Assembly (NCBI GenBank): GCA_014529385.2
Contig: CM043958.1
Coordinates: 144,334,734 to 144,398,733, forward strand
From: Adiantum capillus-veneris
Lineage: Eukaryota > Streptophyta > Polypodiopsida > Polypodiales > Pteridaceae
Length of the DNA stretch: 64,000 bases
Direction: 5' to 3'
How positions within the stretch are numbered: the stretch's first letter is position 1; every line of letters starts with the position of its first letter. The notes beneath the pieces were generated by a model. It saw only the letters and a list, made by a program, of their open reading frames with translations, was not told the DNA's origin and ran no database searches. Position numbers and translations under genes: made by a program. This document shows positions 32,890-44,333 of the stretch, in pieces.

Positions 32890-33097
32890 GTGATCAAGCA
32901 TTGAGGTGGCACGACATGGCTCCCTCTTCTTCATGGCGAGGAATCCTCCACGACAGCAAGCATAGAGCGGTGAATGACACACCATTGTCATCTTTGAGCT
33001 TACTAGTTTAGGCTAGTTGCGTGCTTGGAGCCATCTGTGGCTTGCACACAGTGTTAGGCAAGTCCCTTGCTTCAATACATACGGCAGAAGCCCACGA
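32504..33097 (+). repeat. 3' LTR of Gypsy B-plus
   Basis: It starts TGTTACCACC after the polypurine tract and matches the B-minus LTR throughout (CATGGGCC...GGCTTGTC..., CATATAAAAG at 32,711, GTGCAATGCAAG, (GT)n, (GA)n, CAAGTCCCTTGC). The end near 33,097 is approximate because the last about 20 bases diverge between the copies. Confidence 0.8.
32814..32886 (+). repeat. Compound (GT)n(GA)n microsatellite in LTR
   Basis: (GT) tract at about 32,814-32,849 and (GA) tract at 32,858-32,886. The same compound tract, in the same order and orientation relative to the element, is in the B-minus LTR (8,056-8,101 on the opposite strand). Confidence 0.9.
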
Positions 33098-33212
33098 CTT
33101 TTGTTTTTTTTTTTTTGAATATATGGGTTATTTATACCATCTTGTTCCTTTCTCTATACCTTACTGTTGCATCCTTGGGGATGATATTGAAGTTATTGTT
33201 AATTTATGTTGA

Positions 33213-33670
33213 GCTACAATGCAAAAAGGACTATGCTAGACCCCCTTTAGTCTCTTGTGTTGTGGCATGATAAATTAATTTATGTGCCACATGAAACAAT
33301 CATTGACCCTAGAAAGACTACCGTCCATGTTGTGTTATGGTACGATAAATATATGTCACACTAGAATGCAAGAAGAAGGTGTACTTAACAGAGCCCCTCT
33401 ATTCCCTTGTATTGTGGCGTGACAAATTAGTTGTCGCGCTACAATGTGAAACAGTTGTAGACCCTAGGAAGAGCACCCTCCATGTTGCATTGTGGTGCAA
33501 CGTCGTGCCACAACGCAAGAAGGATATATGCCTATTAGACCTCCTCCACTGCCTCGTGTTGTGGCACGATAAATGTTTGTCATGCCACAATACAAAACAA
33601 CCATAGACAATTGATAGAGTATCCTCCCTATCACTGGTTGTGGCATGACAAATAAATATCACATAAGAAT
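33213..33670 (+). repeat. Three-unit 152-bp tandem array with palindromic blocks
   Basis: Six palindromic blocks of the type TTGTGGCATGA...TCATGCCACAA occur about every 76 bp (near 33,257, 33,330, 33,408, 33,484, 33,557 and 33,635). Alternating spacers (ACCCTAGGAAGAGCACC and GCAAGAAGG...AGAGCCCC types) make the true unit about 152 bp. The units are diverged. No frame is conserved across them. Confidence 0.75.
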
Positions 33671-36600
33671 GTGACCACAACATGAACTAAGTGGTTCGGT
33701 TGGTCGAGACCCCTCTATATTGCGAGGGTTGTAGAGTGACACCAACTTCATTGCTATTTTGGCACCACCCCCACAAGCCTTCATGCATGGCAATACTACC
33801 ACGTGTTGTTCATGCGTCTGGTGCACACTTCCCAAGGAAATAGACCTCTCCCAATGAGCAAGGCTATTACATGCAATCGTCTCTTTTTGAATATCCATGA
33901 TTTGTAATGATGATGATGTCCACCTGCATATATAATGTCTCTATTTTTGTAGACTCCAATGTTGTTAGACTTCCATCCTCCCTTCTGAGAGTTGTCTTTT
34001 GGGCTATTGCTCTCTTATTTCTCAGTTATCTCCTTTTTATCTTTGATTTCTATTTTGTGCAAAACTTGGCTTCTCATGGCTTACACAAAGCAAACAATGA
34101 GAAAGGTATACCCGGACCCTAGCCAACCTTTTTCTTCCTGTGCTGTAGGCAAAACTCTACCAAATTTACATGCAACTATGTAGAGTCAAAAGGCATGAGT
34201 AGAACCAAGCCATTCTACATGAGGTCTGCAAACTCTAGAGGCATTTTTTCCTTGCCATCCCTAAGATCCCTTTTTAGAGAGTTGTGTGTGAGATCTGCGA
34301 TAGAGCCAACCTCAATTCAAGGTGGGATAGAAGCTCAATGGGTTTCCTTCACAAGGCAACTGAAGACTTCCTTATTGAACTTGTTTAAGATAGCTATATG
34401 CTCACAGCCCATGCCCATAGAGTGATTGTGATTCCCAAGCATATCAATTTCCTAAGGCTCTTGCAGTTCAAGTACGAGAAGACACTTGCAGCAATGTCAA
34501 TTTTTGATAGGAAAATGAACACCATTTTGACAATCTTGTCGATAAGTAAAGTGAATATAACGGATGTGAGTATGACCCAACATGCTTATGACACACATTT
34601 GAACGTGGAATGGGTCTAAGAACCAATAGATGAAGAGTCTTACATTGAACAGGAGACATGGAAATGGCGGCGGCCATTGATGAAGCCAACAGGGAAGTCT
34701 TGCTCTTTCTTGGTCCCAATTTGGACGTTGTCCTTTTTGTGTGAGGATCCATTTTGCACTTTTCCTTTGGCCATTACAAGGTTTCCATATTGGAAGATGG
34801 TAGAAGGGATTTGAGACCAAATTATAAATTTTGGTCAATGGAATAAGAAGTTAGTTTTGCAAAGCATGGTTTTTGTCTCAAAACATTTTTATTTTATTGA
34901 TCAAGTTTTTTTCTACTTGCAGCATGCTGGTCTCTAACCTCTTAGCATGTTGGTCTCTATCCTCCCATGGAATCTTCAACCTGAGGTAGGTGTGCTAGAT
35001 GCACAATTATCATTGGCTCTCACCTCGGAGTCTACCTCCTTGATCGTATTGTTGATTGGTTTCAATCCATCAACATGGGCATGGCCAAGGTTTTACTTTA
35101 ACTTACAATGAAAAGTAAGTTTTGTTTGGTCTTTTGCAATGTTTAGGTATTGTGTCTACTCTGAATGGTAGCTAAATTCATGTTTTGGTGCAAATAGTTC
35201 TCATTGGAGCTTCATTGGACTAAATATTTAGTGTAAGTGTTGCTACCTTGCAAATTCTATGCACGGGTTTCATGGGACTATCTAGAGGTAATTGTACTTA
35301 ATTAAGTTTTGCAATTTTGATGCATCAATTAATACGGGTTCGTTCAAAAACTTGTGGTTGTCTTGGAAGCGTTCATCCAAGAGAATATATGGAACGACAT
35401 GCTCATTCTGAGTTGCAAGGTGCCGAAATAGGACGACGATCGTTCTTGTGAATGGAGAGTTCTAGAAAATGTAGAGCTCCTGCTAGAGCGTAATTATTCT
35501 GAGGAGTGTAGAAGTGTAAGTTGAATCTTTTTTTTTTGGTGTAATGAGTGAAAAATTATCTTTTAGGATAGTTATTGAGGATAGGTTTGATGTTCATGGT
35601 GAGGGCTTCAAGAGGACAATGGTACAAACTATGATTAATCTTGTGGAGACACGACCCAATGGAGCCCCTACTGCATTTTTCCTGCCATGACCACTGCCTC
35701 CACCATAGAGGTACGAAGAGGTGCCTCCAACAACACAACAAGCTTCTATAGTTGCCTCCTCTTGACTTTATGATCATTCTACCTCTAATGTTTTTATTAT
35801 ACCCAATTTTACTGAGGATGATGAAGCCATTGCACAATCCTCTCTCAGACCATCAAACCCCCGTCGTCTCCTCAGCATCACCTTGCACCCTCAACACTCA
35901 CTTATGCTATCTAGGATGCTCCGACACCTGCTCGGTCACCTTCCATCCATGTTGCTTCTCCATCTATATCTCCATACAGCTATACCTCCACAGAGCAAGC
36001 CTTTACATTTTACTGATGATTATCAAGCTCGGGAAGGATCCTCCCTCCCCCCCCCCCCCCCGTAAATGAGAGCTAAAACTCAATGAATTTAATACAACAA
36101 TACAATGTACATGATTAAACCCAATTTAAAGACTTCAATTTTAGTCGGAATCAAAAACACAATTGTGCTCACACTATGTTGCAAGAATTTTTATTTTTTA
36201 TTTTTGCATCGATGTATGTATAACGATTTCAAATGTACTAGCTAAAACTTTGTTACAAAATTAAAGGACAAAGCATCATGGTGCTTTGTGTGAGCCACCT
36301 TCTTGCATTAGTAATTGCATCACACCACGAACAATCGATCATCTGTTATCTTTGCCCATAGTATCTTCTTCTCCTTTCTTGGAGAGGGACCTTGAAGATA
36401 GAGTTATTCCAACATATAGATTAGACCAAAATATTGTGACAATGACAAATAAGGAAGGAACAAACACAACAACAATGTGCACATTCAAAGCATACTTCCT
36501 CTCATGTATGTGAATGGAAAATAAATCTAGGAGGTAGGTTGAGATCAACCTCATTCTCCGAGTCCTCATACACCTATCATACCATGACATTTCCTTGAAT

Positions 36601-38080
36601 GCTAAGAACTATCACTAGGTCATGTTCACACCACACCGCAAGCATCCTTAAAGGATTGTTAATGTTATCAGATAAATCTTGGTCCACACCTACCAAATGA
36701 CCATTCACTCGATGCCACCTTACGTAGTGGAAGGAAGCTATGAAGTTCTAAGAAGCTATCATGCACTCACACAATAGACTTTTTATCCACCTTGCACAAG
36801 ATTCCATCATAATTATGGACATCCTAATAATCGTCTAAAAAACCAAGGAATTTCTTTGACTTGCAGATAAGCATAGTGGCAATCTTCATGAGCTCCTCAT
36901 CATGGAAGAAGTCAATAAACACATGCATGTGCATGAAGATGGAGACATGTACCACATGACTCGTAATATTTGGTCTTAAGCACTTCTTTATCTCTTGATA
37001 TAGCTTTAGTATGAAACATTCAGAGGTCTCAAAAAAGCGAGAGATACTACAACATGACAAAGCCAAGTGTAGAATGAGGAGAGTGTTCATAGAAGAACAC
37101 GCCCCTTTCAACCAGCACCCTTCTAGTGCTAGCGTTGTAGAGAATTTCACCCACCGATGCATGGAATGCACCAAAGATGCCCATTATGCATTACATAGGC
37201 TACCAATCTTCTTTTTCAGAGGGATAGATATCTACAACAATCAAGTTAATTGCACAATACATCATTAAACAAAAAAAACCACATGTGGAGCCTAAAAGAT
37301 GCACATTTGGTTGATTAGCTAAAAACCCTATCTGTTTTTCTTGGAGATGTGGCTCAAAGTGCATGTCCTTGACTGTTTTGCCCATTTGTGAGACAAGCGA
37401 AAGACTTTAACCCTATCTTTGTAACTATTCACAAACTCATTCTCTGTGCGCTTTCTTTTCCTTGTCTGTAGGAGAACCTAACTTTTGATGGTAATGGTTG
37501 TGAAAATTCATTGACCATTGTCCAAATCAAAGCTGATGAATAGTTCCATTGACTTCATGGTTGCGTACGGTAGTCGAGGTCTTCTGCTCTCCATTGGTGC
37601 TTCTTCAATGACCTAAAGATGCACAACATATATTAGGAAAAATATGAACGTTGCGTGGGCCTTGTAAGAATCCCTAATTTTAAGGAATTAAGGCCAATTT
37701 TGTGTAGACTTTGGGGGACAAGTGTATTTAATAGGCTACCATTTTCACCTATTTTTTACTCAAAAGTTCATCTCAACCTTACATGTCAAAAAAAGATTTT
37801 TTTTTACCTTTTTTGGACTTACACTTACTAGAAGGCCAATTTTTGGATTTTTCTTTTCCCTCCAAAAAAATAACTCTCTCCCCCTCCCTCTCCTTTGCAT
37901 CCCTCCTACGTCTCCCTCTCCTCTCCTCTCCCTCTTCCCTAACTCTCTCCCTCTTCACAGGCCTACATATAACTATGCTTCGCGTGACCACGCCCTTAGT
38001 GAACGACCTAGAGGGTGAATGGTGCATGTGCGCACTCTACATCTTTCTATTAAAAAAGGCTAGGTGTCGCCAAGGCCTTC
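33671..38080. other. Non-coding stretch, no recognised gene
   Basis: I see no gene here with a recognisable motif. Short frames on both strands (for example 34,195-34,425 plus, 35,752-36,069 plus, 36,824-37,174 minus) lack known domains. AT-rich tracts, a 14-C run at 36,048-36,061 and a T-run at 37,795-37,806 occur. Decayed repeats are likely. Confidence 0.5.
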
Positions 38081-38082
38081 AC

Positions 38083-38084
<2 letters not shown>

Positions 38085-38142
<58 letters not shown>

Positions 38143-38224
38143 GTGCACGCACGCATGTTTACCAGACCTAGACTCGATAGGCAGGCAAACAATAGGCCCT
38201 CCCCCCCCCCCCCCCCCCCCCCCC

Positions 38225-38286
<62 letters not shown>

Positions 38287-38398
38287 CTCGCGCACATACA
38301 CACACATCATGGGAATTTTGACGACCTGCAACTCCTACAAAATAATCCATGTGCACAGGATGCCGTCTTTTGATCTCCTCAATATGTTGGTTATGTGC

Positions 38399-38469
<71 letters not shown>

Positions 38470-38480
38470 GCGCACACACA
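38085..38480. repeat. Cluster of (CT)n, C26 and (CA)n tracts
   Basis: (CT)n at 38,085-38,141, an uninterrupted run of 26 C at 38,201-38,226 followed directly by (CT)n to 38,284, then (CT)n at 38,400-38,434 and (CA)n at 38,435-38,467. Long Ser/Leu, Gly/Glu-Arg and His-Thr frames over this region are products of the repeats. Confidence 0.95.
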
Positions 38481-38484
38481 CATA

Positions 38485-39724
38485 GGATGGAGCTAGTCAG
38501 CTTGATGCACTTCATGATTGTCCTTCCCTAAGCGTATAGATGCACATCAATAAGCCCCCCGCCCCCCCACCCAAAAACCCAAAAATAAAATAAAATCGTC
38601 CCTCCCTCTTACTGCATGTATCTTGTATCCTAGCCTCCCATGGATCAACCCCTTGCCACATGACCACATTTTGTTACTTTGTACTTTAGTCCTTTCTTGA
38701 TAGATGGAGGACACACACATGTATATTTGATTTGTCTCATAAGCAGACTTCGACCTCTAATACAAGTAGAAAGATCTCTCTCTCTCTCTCTCATATAGTT
38801 ACCGGATATAATTGTTGTCACATGGATCACCATCTTCACCAACGCAAGGCTAGCTTCACAAATGAGCTTCATCTTTGAAATGCAACCATAGACCAGTGGC
38901 ACATACTTAGACACAACACCCACATCCACCTGAGAAGACCCAAATACTCACACTAAAGCAGATCAAAGTGACTACTGAGCCCCATAGGAGGTGGATGCCA
39001 TGGCCATGCAAGGATACCACATTGTGAGAGTGACACCATAGTGAATGAATGTTTCATTGGTATCTTGTATATTTAGACGGTTATAGGTGAGAGGTACATT
39101 TCATCGTATCTAGTGTTTAGGTCTCATAGGCCTCATTGGCCTTTTAGAGACCTTAATATACACTCGCTCTCTCCCAGTTCCCTCTGGCATAAGAGGTTCA
39201 AAACTGTTGGATGGATATTTGAGGTCCTTTGGGACAGTTCCTTAGACACTAAAACTTCTCTTCTTCTTCTCCCACAGGAAAAGGTTAAAGTACTTTCTTT
39301 TTTGCTCTTGATCATTGGCAAGTAAACTGCCTAAGCATAATTGGAACTTGAGGTTTCATCCCATTATGCTTGGCATAACCACAGAAATAACTGAGCAGTT
39401 ATAAAGAATCATCCTCACAAAGACGTTCCCCTGCCTCGAATACAGGCAAGAAACCTGCATCTTTGATTTAAGATTTGTCGCTTTTCATAATTTGAGATGT
39501 GTGACACGATCGACTGAGAATCACCACCCATTTGCCTATCCATAAGTTTAACAACACATGCTGGCGCAGGTATTTTACTAAGGGCACAGGCAACTGCCAT
39601 CATGCTACACCTCCATAGCTTGCAAAAATTTGCAGGATCAATAATTACATTTGGGGCCTCCCGCATTCAATTATAATCCAAAGATTTTAGATTCGCGAAA
39701 ATTTCTTTGCTTTGCGAGCCCCTT
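38485..39724. other. Region between microsatellites and PPR gene
   Basis: No supported gene. A minus-strand frame at 39,415-39,666 lies 58 bases past the PPR stop but shows no DYW or other PPR-tail motif. This stretch is presumably the PPR 3' flank. Confidence 0.5.
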
Positions 39725-41947
39725 TTATCGCTGATAGCTGTGAATGAATGGGAAATCCCACTCATCATTCCACCAACCCTCCCCTGGCTTCTTCGATGCT
39801 TGCTTCTTGACTCGCATTGCTTCAATCATGTTTGCATCCTCCTGCCTGCCGGCGGCTGCATAAATATTTCTCATACTGACATAATTCGCGTCATCCCCTT
39901 CATCTAAACGCACTACCTGGTCAAAAGCCCACCTTCCAAGCTTCACATATCCCCATTTCTGACAAGCCCCCAGAAGAGTGTGCCACATTGTCAAATTGCC
40001 ACAAGATGATATTTCTTGCGCAATGGCTACAGCCTCTTGTAGAAGGCCTGCACGACCGAAGAGATCAATCATACAAGTATAATATTCTGCACTGGGGATA
40101 ATGCCATAGCCATTAGTTGCCAAGTCAAAGAACATCTGGCCTTCAAACAACAGACCTTCATGACTGCACATATTGAGCATGACCATAAAGGTTACTGAAT
40201 TGGGCTCCATACCATCTCCAATCATATTATGAAATACGCGGAAAACAGCATCTTTCTTTCCAAGCTGGGCTAATCCCACCATAAGTGCACTCCATGAAAC
40301 CACGTTTGGCATAGACAGCTTGTCAAAGACATCTTGAGCTTCAACAAGCATGCCACAATTAGCATACATATCCACTAGAGCAGTGCCAACAATTGTATCA
40401 TTTTCGCTAACCCCTTGCCTCACAATCACAGCATGCACAGCTTGGCCCCTGTGGACTATACCAGTGCTGCCAATAGCTTTCAAAATGCATGAAAAGCTAG
40501 CCGCACTCGGAGAGAAGCCACTTTGTTGCATATGTTCAAAACAGTCAAAGGCATCTTCACAATATCCATTGTCGGCATATCCTGCAATGAGCACATTCCA
40601 CGTTACTATATCCAAGATGGAAAGATCCTCAAAGACCAATTTGGCTCTCTCAAGTGCACTACATTTAGTGTACATATCTATCAATGCTGAGCCGATCTGG
40701 ATGTCTTTTTCCAAAAACCCATACCTGAGAATGTGAGCATGTAATGTGTGACCCATGTCTATAGCTGCTATGTTGGCACAGGCCTTCAAAATACATAGGA
40801 TGGTGATTCCATCCGGAAAGAAGCCCCAGTGCTGCATCTGGTTATAGCATCTTAACGCTTCCTCACCATACCCTTGCTCGACATATCCACTAATGAGCCC
40901 ATTCCATGTTATTACATCCAATAATGGCAGCTCATCAAACACTTCTTGTGCTTGTTTAAGCTCCCCACATTTGGCATACATGTCTACCAAAGCATTGGCA
41001 ACCAAAATATTCTTTTCCAGTAAATGTAGTTTAAGGATTTCTTCATGGATTTCTTTTCCTTTATCTAGAGCTCCAGAGCTACTGCACGCTTTCAATAAGC
41101 ATACTAAGGTTACCGGTGTAGGAGAGAAACCCACTTGCAGCATACAGTCATAACACATCAGCGCTTTCTCACCTTTGCCATGCTGGGCGTAGCCGGTGAT
41201 AAGTACGTTCCATGAAACAATGTCCCGATTAGGAATCTCATCAAACACTTGCTGGGCTGTCTCAAGTGCACCGCACTTAAAATACATATCTATGAGCGCA
41301 TTGGCAACCACAATATCCTTATCCAACAAACGCTCCCTCACAATATGAGAATGCACCTCTCGGCCCTTCTTTGCGTTCCTCAGGTTAGCACAAGCTTTCA
41401 AAATGCAAGAGAATGTGAAGGCATTTGGAGAGAAGCCCTCTTTCTGCATTTCTTCATAGCATGTCAACGCCTTTTCACTACATTCGTTTTGAGCATACCC
41501 AGCTATGAGAACATTCCAAGAGACTATATTCCGACTGAGAAGCCCATCAAATGCATCTTGTGCTTTTGCAAGCGCACCACATTTGGCATACATGTTGATT
41601 AAGCTGTTTCCAGCAAACGAGTTACTTTGAAATAACCCACTCTTAGTAAAGGAATTGTGTATCTCAATGCCCTTTTGAAGATCCTTTTCTCTACCACATC
41701 CCTTCAGCAAGGCACCGACAGATGCAGCAATGGGTTTGTGAATGGCTAGCTCTGCCGCCGCCTCTTTCCGCTCTTCCTGTATATCAATGTGAGAAGACAC
41801 ATTCGGGCTCTCCAATGAGTGTGTCCCTCCTGTCTTAGCTCTCCTTGAAACCTGTGTGAATTCCGCTGTCGCCTTCCCATCATTTTGAGGAGCTTGAAGC
41901 CTAGAGAAATCGGTATGCTCTGCTGATGCCAAAAAAGACACATACAT
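39725..41947 (-). CDS. Pentatricopeptide repeat protein, PLS-E class
   Basis: A 740-residue, single-exon frame. PPR proteins bind organellar RNA, one base per repeat, and E-class members usually serve C-to-U editing or RNA processing in mitochondria or plastids. P-type repeats begin with [NDR][IV][VI][ST]W at about residues 140, 242, 344, 446 and 548, a period of about 102 residues. So five P-L-S triplets run from about 75 to 640 (S motifs such as NALIDMYAKCG). An E domain (MWHTLLGACQKWG; NYVSMRNIYAAAG) follows at about 652-725 and ends KKPGEGWWNDEWD, without a DYW deaminase. The first 70 residues lack repeats and a clear transit signal. The ATG at 41,947 is the first after an in-frame stop. 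It is the only intact long gene in the window. Confidence 0.93.
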   Translation of the reverse strand: MYVSFLASAEHTDFSRLQAPQNDGKATAEFTQVSRRAKTGGTHSLESPNVSSHIDIQEERKEAAAELAIHKPIAASVGALLKGCGREKDLQKGIEIHNSFTKSGLFQSNSFAGNSLINMYAKCGALAKAQDAFDGLLSRNIVSWNVLIAGYAQNECSEKALTCYEEMQKEGFSPNAFTFSCILKACANLRNAKKGREVHSHIVRERLLDKDIVVANALIDMYFKCGALETAQQVFDEIPNRDIVSWNVLITGYAQHGKGEKALMCYDCMLQVGFSPTPVTLVCLLKACSSSGALDKGKEIHEEILKLHLLEKNILVANALVDMYAKCGELKQAQEVFDELPLLDVITWNGLISGYVEQGYGEEALRCYNQMQHWGFFPDGITILCILKACANIAAIDMGHTLHAHILRYGFLEKDIQIGSALIDMYTKCSALERAKLVFEDLSILDIVTWNVLIAGYADNGYCEDAFDCFEHMQQSGFSPSAASFSCILKAIGSTGIVHRGQAVHAVIVRQGVSENDTIVGTALVDMYANCGMLVEAQDVFDKLSMPNVVSWSALMVGLAQLGKKDAVFRVFHNMIGDGMEPNSVTFMVMLNMCSHEGLLFEGQMFFDLATNGYGIIPSAEYYTCMIDLFGRAGLLQEAVAIAQEISSCGNLTMWHTLLGACQKWGYVKLGRWAFDQVVRLDEGDDANYVSMRNIYAAAGRQEDANMIEAMRVKKQASKKPGEGWWNDEWDFPFIHSYQR

Positions 41948-42150
41948 ACAAGCATAAAGACGCCATGTGGTAATGGACTGTGTGCAAGAAAATCCATCTC
42001 CTATTGACTACCGAGAGGTAATTTTACCTCGTTGTTGCCCCAGAACTGGCAGACGCCCATCAAAGAGTTGCAGCTGCATGTCAATTCCCTTGTTGGCCGA
42101 GGGCAGCAACCGCCGTAAGAGAGTGAAACGCTCTCTCGCAACATCTTAAC

Positions 42151-42181
42151 ATGCTCCTCTGTGTGTGTGTGTGTGTGTGTG

Positions 42182-42257
<76 letters not shown>
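42151..42257 (+). repeat. Compound (GT)n(GA)n microsatellite upstream of the PPR gene
   Basis: (GT)n with two GA interruptions at about 42,161-42,229, then (GA)n at 42,230-42,257. On the PPR coding strand this is (TC)n(AC)n about 200-300 bp before the start codon, a place where plant genes often have pyrimidine-rich leaders. A regulatory role is not shown. Confidence 0.9.
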
Positions 42258-42261
<4 letters not shown>

Positions 42262-42329
42262 TTGACGCTTCAGACGGCCATCAACCCTGCAAGGGTTTGT
42301 TCGTGGAACTTGCAATCGGCAGGGCCTGG

Positions 42330-43626
42330 ATGAGTTCATTCCATCGTTAGAAGGGCCGATGTGCGAGCTGGGTGAGTGGGGTGGAGGACACCAACAACTT
42401 AGAATGTAAAACCCAGAGCGATTTGAGTTTCAAACTTCAGTAAGATCTACTTTTTGATACTTTTTGAGATTTAACTTAGTAAATTTAAGATTTGAAGACG
42501 AAAAAACCTACAAACTTTAGAGAAATTTAACATCAAGAACTTCAAATGTAATCAATTTAGACAGCATGGTAGTGTGATATAATGTAGGTGTAGTGGTATT
42601 AGTGGCACCTAAGGCTATTGTGCAAAGGTGTAGAGAAATAGCTTGTGGTCAAAAGTGATGTGTGAGAGAGAGAGAGAGAGAGATTTGGAGAGAAAATGTT
42701 TTATCGTCAAAATAGAGGCCTTTGCTTGTCTTTTTGGTCCCAAGAGAAACCACCCCCAACCAAAAGACCATCACTATCGACGCTTGCTCGTGAAAAAACC
42801 TAAGTTTAACACAATCCCACCTATGAATTTTGAGATCCGCTTCTAAAATTTCACCTCAAGGTGATAGCACTCGTGAAACTCAAAGGGTCCGTGCTTTGGA
42901 AAAAAACATCATAAGTTTAGTGCAATCCTACCTATGAATTTTGAGATTTATCGCTAATTTCCACCGCAAGGCAAGGTGATAGCACAAATGAAACCCAAAG
43001 GAATTTAAATGTAAAAATCTTCAAATATAGCAGAGGGTTGCCCCAATTCATTGCACCCTCATCAACAATGCTTCAAAAAAAATCATTGTTTATGATGGTG
43101 TGCCATTAAACCACTTCGATGATGTTAGCTATGATTCTGGAGGTGGGTTTTTAAGGAGAATCTCGGAACATGCCTTGGAAATTGGAGAAATAAAGAGTAA
43201 AATGATAGGAGAGTTTTGCAAACACCGGTTCAACGCTTACACACCTGTTTGTCTCAATGTAAGGAGATATAGAAAAATCTCTGCCTTTAATGTTATTTTT
43301 TACTTGCTAAAATTGCAAATTCTTAGCTAGATTCTGAGCTTGCTTAGAAGAACACTGGCAAAAGCTACAAATTTCAGTGCAAAAAGCTGGTGAATGCTTC
43401 AAATTTTCACCTAAGAGCTCGGATGCTTTTAATTAGAAGATGTATATTTGTTGTTTTATAAATTATAATTTTTTTTTGTGCAATGTTTTATGGGATTGCA
43501 GTCACATACCCATTTCCTTGGCACAGGAGTTGAATTTTAATTTTGAAATTGTCATTTTGACCTTGAGAACACCTCAAGGTGATTGCACAAGTGAAACAAA
43601 AAATTCAACGTAAAAAAACCTTCAAA
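42330..43626 (+). repeat. Left part of a dispersed repeat family, split by the CACTA element
   Basis: It contains two imperfect copies of a block (about 42,795-42,905 and 42,907-43,050) around CCTACCTATGAATTTTGAGA and AAGGTGATAGCAC. A further block (43,288-43,626) recurs at 52,913, 54,529, 54,602 and about 55,930. The 43,010-43,050 copy keeps the sequence CTTCAAATATAGC that the CACTA element interrupts in the next copy. A plus-strand frame at 43,100-43,330 has no recognised domain. Confidence 0.65.
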
Positions 43627-43679
43627 CACTATAAGAGGAGTAGTATATAACCGCTAACATTGCCACGGAAAAACAAAGG

Positions 43680-43850
43680 AAAATAGAAAGAGAAAATATT
43701 GCGTACGCGACAATAACCGCGGCTAAAATCGCGGTAGTAGTTTAAAAGCAATAATCGCAGTAATAGCTACGGTAATATACCCGCAGCTAGTATCGCGTCA
43801 ATTGCTACTCATATTACCGCGCTAATTATCGCTAAACGCCTATTCAAAAA
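43680..43850 (+). repeat. Left subterminal repeat cluster of the CACTA element
   Basis: Repeated short motifs of the form (T)ACCGCG / CGCGGTA and GCAGTAATAG, CGGTAATA, in both orientations. A matching cluster (GCGGTAATAGTAGCGGCAAT) is at 52,490-52,570. Subterminal arrays of this type are binding sites for the CACTA accessory transposase. Confidence 0.65.
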
Positions 43851-44333
43851 TAAAGGTGCTCATTTGGGCCACCCAAATTTGGCCTGCATTAAACAATGAA
43901 ACATCAATTGTTTTTTGAAAAAGTATACCAAAAAAACAATAAATTGAAATTGAATTTACTTTACCTTGACAATTTAATGTGCAGTAGATCAATTATTTAA
44001 AAAAGTTACAAATAAAATAAAAATAGTTGTGTAAACATTGTGCCATATTGTGACTTTACGAAAGTTTGGACAAATATTTTTTATCTAATCCTCCTCGTCC
44101 TCGTCGTCGTCCAAAGGCATGTGCGTTTGATCACCTTGACTCTACATAAAGCCAAACCAAATTAAACAAATATCAACAGCTCAAAACAGTTGATACAAAA
44201 TTATTTGTTTAAACTTACCGCTTGTAGTGATCCAACCGCTGCGTCGAATTGCTCGCGATGGATGTGGTTGTTCTCGAACAACCATTGCCAAGTATCAAAT
44301 TCTGTATGCCTCTCCCGATACTTGACTATCTCT

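Larger units (their letters stand above)
27141..33097 (+). mobile_element. Gypsy element B-plus (Athila/Tat-like), 5' truncated
   Basis: Plus-strand relative of B-minus: reverse transcriptase, RNase H, integrase, a post-integrase frame, a 3' non-coding region with short ORFs, polypurine tract and a 3' LTR. The 5' LTR, gag and protease are missing, with the break at the fusion to the Gypsy A LTR. Near the junction it matches B-minus (about 1,500-1,560) closely. The region downstream of integrase (29,818-32,503) is the only view of this part of the family in the window, because B-minus runs off the left edge before it. Confidence 0.85.

Noticed and set aside
33213-33670. Regularly spaced palindromic repeats resembling a CRISPR array
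   Set aside because: The spacers are themselves repeated (two alternating types), the palindromes are diverged, and the context is a plant nuclear genome with no cas-like genes.
39415-39666. Minus-strand 83-codon frame as a downstream DYW exon of the PPR gene
   Set aside because: It has none of the HxE or CxxC deaminase motifs and no DYW end. No convincing splice signals link it to the PPR frame.
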